A stretch of DNA of 5,650 nucleotides. Source: Nitrospiria bacterium. Its GTDB lineage: Bacteria > Nitrospirota > Nitrospiria > JACQBZ01. The translations under genes were made by a program, and so were the position numbers. The notes under the pieces were generated by a model, which made no database searches, was not told the DNA's origin, and saw only the letters and a program-made list of their open reading frames with translations. The stretch is taken from positions 1,627 through 7,276 of the forward strand of contig CAKKOZ010000107.1 in assembly GCA_919901335.1 (NCBI GenBank). Direction: 5' to 3'. Below are positions 1 to 4,553 of this stretch, one piece after another. The stretch's first letter is position 1, and each line of letters starts with the position of its first letter.

Positions 1-16
1 CCTCCATGATTCCCAT

Positions 17-421
17 CTACCATCCCTTTAACACCATCCGCAACTTTTCGACATCCTGCTCGTCGCACCAGGCATAGGCCGAATAGCGGGTCTCGAATCC
101 CATCGCATCGACGGCATGGAGATTGATTCCTTCCTGCGCGATCCGGTCGAGCGTATCGGCCAGCGCGCCGGCCCGATCCTCTCCGCTCAGATGGAAGCAA
201 CTTTCTTCACGAAACACCCAACCGGCCGCTCTCGCCACTTCTCTGAAAACGGCGGAATCCCATGGAATGGCGATAATCTCCGCGTTGCCCCGGCCGGTTC
301 CAAAACTCCAGACCGCATGCAGATTAATCTCGTGCTCCGACATCTGCTTCGAAAATCGAGCCAGCTGTCCCGGCCGATCTTCGGTTGAAATCACAAAACA
401 GGTTTTCCGCGCGATATCCAT
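17..421 (-). CDS. Tandem ACT-domain protein, small-molecule sensor (134 aa)
   Basis: A stand-alone protein made of two ACT domains, roughly residues 6-67 and 72-131. The halves are visibly duplicated: each has an EDR-x-G-x-LA turn (residues 14-21 and 81-88) followed by INLHAV at the end of the first helix (32-37 and 99-104). ACT domains usually bind amino acids or similar ligands at domain interfaces. With no catalytic domain attached this is probably a regulatory or sensor protein, and its ligand cannot be read from the sequence. The frame is open upstream to 562, but the ATG at 421 is chosen because it begins directly before the first ACT strand and has GGAG six bases upstream, while the upstream extension is arginine- and proline-rich and non-conserved in character. 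It lies downstream of, and in the same direction as, the 53-aa gene, but has its own candidate promoter at 498-526. Stop is TAG at 17-19. The fold assignment is firm and the role unknown. Confidence 0.86.
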   Translation of the reverse strand: MDIARKTCFVISTEDRPGQLARFSKQMSEHEINLHAVWSFGTGRGNAEIIAIPWDSAVFREVARAAGWVFREESCFHLSGEDRAGALADTLDRIAQEGINLHAVDAMGFETRYSAYAWCDEQDVEKLRMVLKGW

Positions 422-497
422 TGCGGGCTCCGTTGAGGGTTGAGTGAAACGGTCTTTGAAGGCGGACCGCGGAATCGGTCGGGCAGAAATCCTTGCT

Positions 498-526
498 AAG
501 ATACCGAACTCGTGTAGAAAAGGCAA
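498..526 (-). promoter_or_regulatory. Candidate sigma70 promoter for the ACT gene
   Basis: Read on the minus strand: -35 TTGCCT (521-526), 17-bp spacer, -10 TATCTT (498-503). Transcription would begin near 491 and give a leader of about 70 nt before the ATG at 421. The rest of the 170-bp gap (422-591) shows no gene and no convincing terminator, so read-through from the 53-aa gene upstream is also possible. Confidence 0.45.
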
Positions 527-591
527 CCGATGGGATGGCGCAGCACGGAGGATGCTCGGCAAGGCCGGGCGGACAGAAAAGCGTTTCGAAG

Positions 592-753
592 CTACTGGCC
601 CGTCATCTGGACCGCGGTGAGATCCGATTCATCGTCGATCTCGGTGAGGCAGCTCAAGCAGGTGAAGGGAAATTCGGTTGGGACTTCCGGCAAGACGGTG
701 TCCGGCCGTTCCACCGCGGCTTCACCGCAGGCCTTGTGGATATAAATCATCAT
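592..753 (-). CDS. Tiny putative zinc-binding protein (53 aa)
   Basis: A short ORF reading ATG-ATG at 753 and 750 to TAG at 592-594. Possible metal ligands are His6 and Cys9 (HKAC) near the N-terminus and Cys32-x2-Cys35 (CLSC) in the second half, arranged like the two knuckles of a rubredoxin-type zinc ribbon. The tail is acidic and polar. It is cytosolic, with no signal peptide or membrane segment. Support for a real gene: AGGGGA about seven bases before the ATG, a well-formed promoter at 784-812, paired HxxC and CxxC motifs and a frame using mostly GC-ending codons. The family is not recognised; such proteins can bind nucleic acid or protein partners, but nothing here says which. It is divergent from two other mini zinc ribbons at 999-1339. 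A longer plus-strand ORF covers the same bases and is judged to be antisense noise. Confidence 0.7.
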   Translation of the reverse strand: MMIYIHKACGEAAVERPDTVLPEVPTEFPFTCLSCLTEIDDESDLTAVQMTGQ

Positions 754-783
754 AACGGGTTCCCCTTGTTTTGTGATAGGCCC

Positions 784-812
784 ATTATGAACCGCTCCGT
801 GGGCTTAAGCAA
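784..812 (-). promoter_or_regulatory. Sigma70 promoter for the 53-aa zinc-binding gene
   Basis: On the minus strand: -35 TTGCTT (807-812), 17-bp spacer, -10 CATAAT (784-789). Predicted start is near 777, a leader of about 24 nt that includes the ribosome binding site. The -35 overlaps the perfect 8-bp palindrome GCTTAAGC (803-810), a possible regulator site. Confidence 0.6.
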
Positions 813-857
813 GCGTGGAGGGGTCGTCACGGATCAAATCCGCGGAAAATGTTAAGC

Positions 858-887
858 TTGACACACTCCGGAATGCTCAGTCATAAT
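858..887 (+). promoter_or_regulatory. Strong sigma70 promoter for the zinc-ribbon operon
   Basis: A perfect -35 TTGACA (858-863), an 18-bp spacer and -10 CATAAT (882-887). Predicted start is at 893-895, which coincides with an in-frame ATG at 894. With the preferred GTG start at 999 the leader is about 105 nt. The -10 hexamer is the same as that of the divergent promoter. Confidence 0.65.
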
Positions 888-998
888 CACCGCATGAGTC
901 TTGTCTCCGTTTCAAGAGGCCGCCATCGCCGGGATTCGGTACGACATTTCACGTGGTTTCTAAGATCGGCAGGACCGGAAATAGAAAGGGGAGACGCC

Positions 999-1187
999 GT
1001 GCATGCAGTGATGTCTACTCGAGGCCCGTTTATCATCTGCAGTGCCTGTTATTCGATGTTGCAGGATGAGGCGAAGGTGGACGCACGCGGCCGGGCTGCT
1101 TCGGACTCGGTCTCGGACGAATTCTGCGTTAATTGTTATGACCGGAACAAGATCCTGATTGATGATCTGGCCGGCAGTACGGAATGA
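999..1187 (+). CDS. Mini zinc-ribbon protein (62 aa)
   Basis: A small cytosolic protein with two CxxC knuckles, Cys14-Ser-Ala-Cys17 and Cys43-Val-Asn-Cys46, separated by 25 residues rich in charged and small amino acids. This is the layout of a four-cysteine zinc ribbon. The GTG at 999 is chosen because AAAGGGGAG (985-993) lies five bases upstream. The in-frame ATG at 1011 is too far from that site. The frame is also open from ATG 849 and ATG 894, the latter coinciding with the predicted transcription start, so a leaderless 97-aa form cannot be excluded. The stop TGA (1185-1187) overlaps the start of the next gene as ATGA, which implies translational coupling. The family is not recognised and the function unknown. 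The same-strand order and short gaps suggest it heads an operon reaching the M48 protease. Confidence 0.72.
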   Translation: MHAVMSTRGPFIICSACYSMLQDEAKVDARGRAASDSVSDEFCVNCYDRNKILIDDLAGSTE

Positions 1188-1339
1188 TAATGGATGAGGA
1201 GGAGATAGAACTGCCGATCCTGCCGCCTGCCTTGCCGGGTCCGGATTGTCCCTTTTGCGGCGAACCCACCTTGAGCATTGACGGCGACTTTATCTGTCTG
1301 GATTGCAACGGCGGAAGCTACGGTCCGGAGACCGGGTAA
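1184..1339 (+). CDS. Mini zinc-ribbon protein (51 aa), coupled to the preceding gene
   Basis: Begins at ATG 1184, overlapping the previous TGA as ATGA, and ends at TAA 1337-1339. A second in-frame ATG at 1190 would shorten it by two residues. The N-terminus is acidic (MDEEEIE) and leads into a proline-rich linker (about residues 11-20). A compact zinc ribbon follows: Cys22-Pro-Phe-Cys25-Gly, twelve residues, then Cys38-Leu-Asp-Cys41, which is classical knuckle spacing and typical of small zinc-ribbon proteins and ribbon domains. There is no strong ribosome binding site, as expected for a coupled cistron. The pairing of two different tiny ribbons in one transcript suggests they act together or on a common partner, which is inference. 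No terminator is visible before the M48 gene 88 bp downstream. Confidence 0.75.
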   Translation: MIMDEEEIELPILPPALPGPDCPFCGEPTLSIDGDFICLDCNGGSYGPETG

Positions 1340-1427
1340 CGACGGATTCGACCACCATTCATACGCACGCCTCCAGCAAGATCGTAAATGATCTCTCTGA
1401 ACCCTGAATAATTCAACCAGGTCGGAA

Positions 1428-2840
1428 ATGAAAAAAATAGCGTCTCTCATGACAGCCCTCGTCTTTTTTTTAACGGCCTGTGCGACGCTTTCAACGCGAC
1501 CGACTCAATCCGCTCCCGCGCCTGAAACCGAACGACGGCCCACGCCGGACCGGGGCAAGGAACTTGGAAAACAATTCCTGGTGGAGGCCCGGAAACAGTA
1601 TCGGTTCGTCAAAGATCAAGAGGTCGTGAACGCTGTCAATCAGGTGGGCCGTCGCCTGGTCACGGCGGCAGGCGCCGATCCGGACGCGTTTCATTTTTTT
1701 GTGGTCAAGGAGGTCCAACCCAACGCGTTTGCCATTCCGGGGGGGTACGTTTTTGTGTTCGACGGGCTCCTGGCCAAGCTGAACTCGGAGGAAGAACTGG
1801 CCGGCGTCCTGGCGCACGAGATCGGCCACGTCACCCATAACCATTTTTTTAAGGATGATGCCAAGGTAAACGCCCTGACTCTGGCCACCATCGCTGCCAT
1901 CCTGCTTTCGAAAGGCCAGGCGGCCGCCCCAACCATTGCGATCGCCGCGGGGACGGCGGCCCAGCTCCAATTCAGCCGTGAAAATGAAGAAGAAGCGGAC
2001 GCATCGGCCATCCAGACCCTCAAAAAGGCCGGATATGATCCCAGGGGAATGCTCCATTTTTTCCAGACCCTGATGGCGTATGAAACCATCAACCGTGTCG
2101 AGATTCCGGCCTATCTATCGACGCATCCGGGGTTGGAAAACCGGATTCATCTTGTGGAGCTTCGCATGGACCGCCCGGTTGACGGGAAACTTCAGTCGCT
2201 CCGCAAGCCGGTGGACTGGGAGCGCGTGCAGACCGTGATCCAGGCAAAGAGCCGGATCTGGCAGGATGTCGCCCAACTCTTTCCAACGCGCCGACCGGGG
2301 GCCGCACCGGATGAACGGGATCACTACCTGACCGGCCTGGCCTACTTGATGACGGACCGGGTGGCCGATGCGATTGCCGAGTATCAGGCGGCGCTGGCCG
2401 CATCGCCGGACAACCCGGTTTATCATGCCGATCTGGCGACGGCCTATTTAAAGAGCCAGGACATTGAACGGGCGAGAGCCGAAGCGGTTGAAAGTTTGAA
2501 GCGATCGAGGCCGGGTGAAGAGCTTCCGTCCGCCTATCTCGTCCTCGGCATACTGGAAGAGCATGCCGGCCGGTTGGATGAGGCCCTTCACCAATACAAA
2601 GAAGTCATCCGGAGGGATCCGGATCATGCCTTCTCCCATTATCATGTCGGGCAGGTTTATTTTCAAACCGGAAACCCGTTGGAAGGCGCCTATCATACGG
2701 GACGTTATCTTCGGCTCAATCTGGAGCCGGAAGCGGCGCTCCGTGAATTCAAGCGGGCCCAGCATCTTTCATCCAAGAACGACGATCTGGCCCGGATGAT
2801 CCGGGAGCAGATGGATCAAATCATCGCGGCCGGGATCTGA
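1428..2840 (+). CDS. M48-family metalloprotease lipoprotein with TPR domain (BepA-like, 470 aa)
   Basis: A zinc endopeptidase predicted to be anchored on the periplasmic face of the outer membrane. Residues 1-17 form a lipoprotein signal (KK, hydrophobic core, lipobox LTAC) with Cys18 as the lipidated residue; +2 is Ala, not Asp, which favours outer-membrane sorting. The M48 domain spans about residues 45-250: the catalytic motif HEIGH is at 130-134, the third zinc ligand is probably Glu189 in the NEEEAD stretch, and a THPG..NRI motif contains His233. About four TPR units follow (about 298-434). Protease plus TPR is the architecture of BepA/YfgC, which assists or degrades stalled outer-membrane beta-barrel proteins; length is close to that family. 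E. coli BepA is not a lipoprotein, so this is a related but distinct form. AGG lies about six bases before the ATG. It may be cotranscribed with the two zinc-ribbon genes. All key residues are intact. Confidence 0.95.
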   Translation: MKKIASLMTALVFFLTACATLSTRPTQSAPAPETERRPTPDRGKELGKQFLVEARKQYRFVKDQEVVNAVNQVGRRLVTAAGADPDAFHFFVVKEVQPNAFAIPGGYVFVFDGLLAKLNSEEELAGVLAHEIGHVTHNHFFKDDAKVNALTLATIAAILLSKGQAAAPTIAIAAGTAAQLQFSRENEEEADASAIQTLKKAGYDPRGMLHFFQTLMAYETINRVEIPAYLSTHPGLENRIHLVELRMDRPVDGKLQSLRKPVDWERVQTVIQAKSRIWQDVAQLFPTRRPGAAPDERDHYLTGLAYLMTDRVADAIAEYQAALAASPDNPVYHADLATAYLKSQDIERARAEAVESLKRSRPGEELPSAYLVLGILEEHAGRLDEALHQYKEVIRRDPDHAFSHYHVGQVYFQTGNPLEGAYHTGRYLRLNLEPEAALREFKRAQHLSSKNDDLARMIREQMDQIIAAGI

Positions 2841-2843
2841 TGT

Positions 2844-2867
2844 AGAGACGCATCACGATGCGTCTCT
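2844..2867. repeat. Perfect palindromic hairpin, REP-like, 3' of the M48 gene
   Basis: A perfect inverted repeat: AGAGACGCAT (2844-2853) and its complement ATGCGTCTCT (2858-2867) around a 4-base loop CACG. It begins only three bases after the protease stop, so the transcript would end in a stable hairpin. There is no T-run after it, so it is a poor intrinsic terminator and looks more like a dispersed intergenic palindrome or an mRNA 3'-end stabiliser. Confidence 0.7.
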
Positions 2868-2896
2868 TGACAGTGATCCGTTTCGGTGGTTAGATT
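2867..2896 (+). promoter_or_regulatory. Candidate sigma70 promoter for tRNA-Leu
   Basis: A perfect -35 TTGACA (2867-2872), an 18-bp spacer and -10 TAGATT (2891-2896, four of six consensus bases). The start would be near 2903, about 46 nt before the mature tRNA. The -35 shares its first base with the last stem base of the hairpin at 2844-2867, and the second hairpin (2904-2931) would form in the tRNA leader. Confidence 0.5.
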
Positions 2897-2903
2897 AAGC
2901 TGC

Positions 2904-2931
2904 TTGTAGGGGCGGTTCGCGACCCCTACAA
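2904..2931. repeat. Second palindromic hairpin of the TGTAGGGG type
   Basis: Inverted repeat TTGTAGGGG (2904-2912) and CCCCTACAA (2923-2931): nine paired bases around a 10-base centre CGGTTCGCGA. The centre looks like a remnant of a longer symmetric arm, since continued symmetry would need ACCG before the CCCC. From general knowledge, GTAGGGGCG-type palindromes recur between genes in many environmental bacterial genomes. It is unrelated in sequence to the hairpin at 2844-2867. Confidence 0.65.
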
Positions 2932-2948
2932 AATTATTGAACACATCA

Positions 2949-3033
2949 GCCGGGGTGGTGGAATGGTAGACACAAGGGACTTAAAATCCCTCGGGCCGAA
3001 ATGCCCGTGCCGGTTCAAGTCCGGCCTCCGGCA
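2949..3033 (+). tRNA. tRNA-Leu (anticodon UAA)
   Basis: A class II tRNA of 85 nt. The acceptor stem GCCGGGG (2949-2955) pairs with CTCCGGC (3026-3032) with one G-T wobble, and the discriminator is A3033. The anticodon stem AGGGA/TCCCT (2975-2979, 2987-2991) closes loop CTTAAAA, giving anticodon TAA at 2982-2984. A long variable arm CGGGC..GCCCG follows, then a T arm GCCGG-TTCAAGT-CCGGC (3009-3025). The 3' CCA is not encoded (the next bases are TAT), so it must be added by nucleotidyltransferase. A73 and the long variable arm are leucine identity features. The gene intact up to its 3' end and followed directly by cysC argues against an integrated element here. Confidence 0.97.
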
Positions 3034-3092
3034 TATAACATGAGCGGATGAGGTATGATCCGATACGTTCGCCTTTCAGGAGAGGGAGACGC

Positions 3093-3668
3093 ATGTCATT
3101 CAGAGGCGTAACCATTTGGTTGACCGGCCTGCCCTCCGCCGGAAAAACCACGCTGGCCAATTTGTTGGGAAACAAGATGCGGGAACGGGGAATCACGCAG
3201 CTTGAAATCCTGGACGGGGACGTCATCCGCATGAGCCTCTGCAAGGATCTGGGGTTCAGCCAGGAAGACCGGATGACCAATATCCGACGGATTGCCTTCG
3301 TCTCGCAGTTATTGACCTGCCACGGTGTCATCGTGATCGTCGCCGCAATCTCTCCCTATCGCGAAAGCCGGGATCACGCCCGCCGGGCGATCAAGGACTT
3401 CGTGGAGGTTTTTGTGAAATGCCCGATCCATGTCCTGGTCGAGCGGGATGTAAAGGGCCTCTATAAAAAGGCGCTGGCCGGGAACCTCCCTTACTTTACC
3501 GGGGTATCCGACCCGTACGAAGAGCCGCTCCATCCGGAGATCCTGGTAGAAACCGATAAGGAAACACCTGAAGCGTCGGCCGCGAAGATCCTCGGCGTTC
3601 TCGAAAAACTCGGATACCTGCCTGATGCCTCATCAACGTCCCATGGTAAACGGAAAAGCACGTCATGA
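3093..3668 (+). CDS. cysC: Adenylylsulfate (APS) kinase
   Basis: Phosphorylates adenosine 5'-phosphosulfate at the 3'-OH with ATP to give PAPS, the sulfuryl donor for sulfotransferases and for PAPS-dependent sulfate reduction; cytosolic. At 191 aa it is a normal stand-alone enzyme. Visible motifs: Walker A GLPSAGKTT (residues 12-20), LDGDVIR (40-46), the APS-binding stretch GFSQEDRMTNIRR (54-66), ISPYRESRD (86-94, with the Ser87 position that is phosphorylated in some homologues) and the lid region around RDVKGLYKKALAG (118-130) and FTGVSDPYE (135-143). The basic, serine-rich tail after about residue 178 looks non-conserved. The start at 3093 is preferred over ATG 3048 because it has AGGGAG four bases upstream and begins at the conserved first strand. 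Its TGA overlaps the PHP gene start as ATGA. No sulfurylase, reductase or sulfotransferase gene is present in the window. Confidence 0.95.
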   Translation: MSFRGVTIWLTGLPSAGKTTLANLLGNKMRERGITQLEILDGDVIRMSLCKDLGFSQEDRMTNIRRIAFVSQLLTCHGVIVIVAAISPYRESRDHARRAIKDFVEVFVKCPIHVLVERDVKGLYKKALAGNLPYFTGVSDPYEEPLHPEILVETDKETPEASAAKILGVLEKLGYLPDASSTSHGKRKSTS

Positions 3669-4534
3669 ACGACCGGTGGATTGATCTCCATACCCACAGT
3701 ACGGCCTCGGACGGCAGCTTAACCCCTCTGGCGTTGGTTCGGTATGCCGCCGAAAAAAAACTCCGCGCGATGGCCCTGACGGACCATGACTGCGTGGACG
3801 GCCTGGATGAGGCCGTGGCCGAAGGGGAACGGCTGGGCATCGAGGTGATTCCGGCGGTGGAATTGAGCGCCGACCATCCTGATGGGACGATGCATATCCT
3901 GGGTTTTTTCGTGGACCGGCGGCATGAAGGTTTTTGCGGCCGATTGCGGCGTCTCCAGGAGGCCCGCCGGGAGAGAAATCCAAAGATCATTCAAGCGCTT
4001 CAAGCGCTTGGGCTTGAGATCACCTACGAGGAGGTCATCGCCGCCTCCGGAGGAGGCCAGGTCGGCCGTCCGCATTTTGCAAAGGTTCTGGTCCAGAAAG
4101 GGTATGTTTCCTCGATGCAGGAGGCCTTCGAACGATATCTAAAAAAGGGGGCGCCCGGATATGTCGAAAAATTCCGGTTCGGCCCGCCGGAGGCGATCAC
4201 CGCGATCCATGAGGCGGGCGGCGTGGCCGTCCTGGCGCATCCGTTTACGTTGTACAAGGATCATTCCGTACCACTGGCCCCGCTGCTGGAAACGTTGTCG
4301 CAGGCCGGTCTGGACGGGATGGAGGTGATCTACAGCACGTATTCTGAAGAGCAGGCCCGGTATTATCGTGAACAGGCCGAGAGATATCATCTGCTGCCGT
4401 CGGGCGGCTCCGATTTTCACGGAGCACACAAGCAGGGGATTGATCTTGGGATCGGCCGGGGCCGGCTCCAGGTTCCCTTCGAACTGCTTGAGCCGCTTCG
4501 GAACAGAGCCAGGACCTACCCGCCGTCGTTATGA
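3665..4534 (+). CDS. PHP-domain phosphoesterase, TrpH/YciV (RNase AM) type
   Basis: A metal-dependent phosphoesterase of 289 aa, cytosolic. The PHP ligand set is complete: His9 and His11 in DLHTHS, Asp16, Asp40-His41 in TDHD, Glu66 in AVELS, His77, His137 in GRPHF, His192 in AHPF, and Asp250 and His252 in SDFHG. Residues from about 90 to 175 form the insertion typical of this subfamily. Characterised members hydrolyse 3',5'-bisphosphonucleotides such as pAp to AMP and, in E. coli YciV (RNase AM), trim 5' ends of short RNAs and rRNAs. It starts inside the stop of cysC and ends inside the start of queG, so all three are translationally coupled. Beside a PAPS-producing kinase, disposal of PAP is the natural hypothesis, though RNA 5'-end trimming fits the family too. 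The family is secure; the substrate is inferred. Confidence 0.92.
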   Translation: MNDRWIDLHTHSTASDGSLTPLALVRYAAEKKLRAMALTDHDCVDGLDEAVAEGERLGIEVIPAVELSADHPDGTMHILGFFVDRRHEGFCGRLRRLQEARRERNPKIIQALQALGLEITYEEVIAASGGGQVGRPHFAKVLVQKGYVSSMQEAFERYLKKGAPGYVEKFRFGPPEAITAIHEAGGVAVLAHPFTLYKDHSVPLAPLLETLSQAGLDGMEVIYSTYSEEQARYYREQAERYHLLPSGGSDFHGAHKQGIDLGIGRGRLQVPFELLEPLRNRARTYPPSL

Positions 4535-4553
4535 GAACCGCCCCGCCGTCGTT
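4519..4553 (+). repeat. 12-bp direct repeat spanning the PHP/queG junction
   Basis: CCCGCCGTCGTT occurs at 4519-4530 and again at 4542-4553, 23 bp apart. The first copy encodes the PHP C-terminus (PPSL-stop) and the second encodes residues 5-8 of QueG (PPSL). Flanking bases are partly alike (gaCCta and aaCCgc), so it looks like an old 23-bp tandem duplication across the overlap. Confidence 0.6.

Larger units (their letters stand above)
754..998. promoter_or_regulatory. Divergent intergenic control region
   Basis: This 245-bp gap separates the minus-strand 53-aa gene from the plus-strand zinc-ribbon operon and holds both promoters. Short symmetric elements seen: GCTTAAGC (803-810, perfect), CGGAT-CAA-ATCCG (830-842) and the imperfect palindrome GTTAAGCTTGAC (851-862). 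The first and last abut or overlap the two -35 boxes. This fits a shared regulator, but each element is short enough to occur by chance. Confidence 0.4.

Noticed and set aside
493..855. 120-aa plus-strand ORF opposite the 53-aa gene
   Set aside because: No ribosome binding site, no recognisable domain, and it runs antisense through a promoter, a ribosome binding site and a cysteine-pair gene that explain the region better.
1384..1412. Possible promoter before the M48 gene (AATAAT at 1407-1412 as -10)
   Set aside because: The matching -35 position reads GTAAAT, a poor fit, so there is not enough to call it.
1465..1854. T and G homopolymer runs in the M48 gene as phase-variable tracts
   Set aside because: Runs are 7-8 bases and the frame is intact throughout; there is nothing beyond ordinary codon use to suggest switching.
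1491..2057. 188-aa minus-strand ORF inside the M48 gene
   Set aside because: It is a reverse-strand shadow of a clear protease whose catalytic motif, zinc ligands and TPRs are all in the plus frame.
2844..2867. Hairpin as a standard intrinsic terminator
   Set aside because: The stem is strong but is followed by TGACAG and not a T-run, so it is listed as a palindromic repeat.
3009..3034. tRNA-Leu 3' end as an attachment site of an integrated element
   Set aside because: No second copy of the tRNA 3' segment and no integrase in the window; downstream genes are housekeeping in type.
3031..3059. TATGAT (3054-3059) as -10 of a cysC promoter
   Set aside because: No -35 at 16-18 bp upstream (GCATAT) and no extended -10; it may be a weak promoter but cannot be supported.
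4141..4151. A6G5 run as a programmed frameshift site in the PHP gene
   Set aside because: The zero frame continues through all downstream metal-ligand motifs; no alternative product is apparent, and KKG is expected here.
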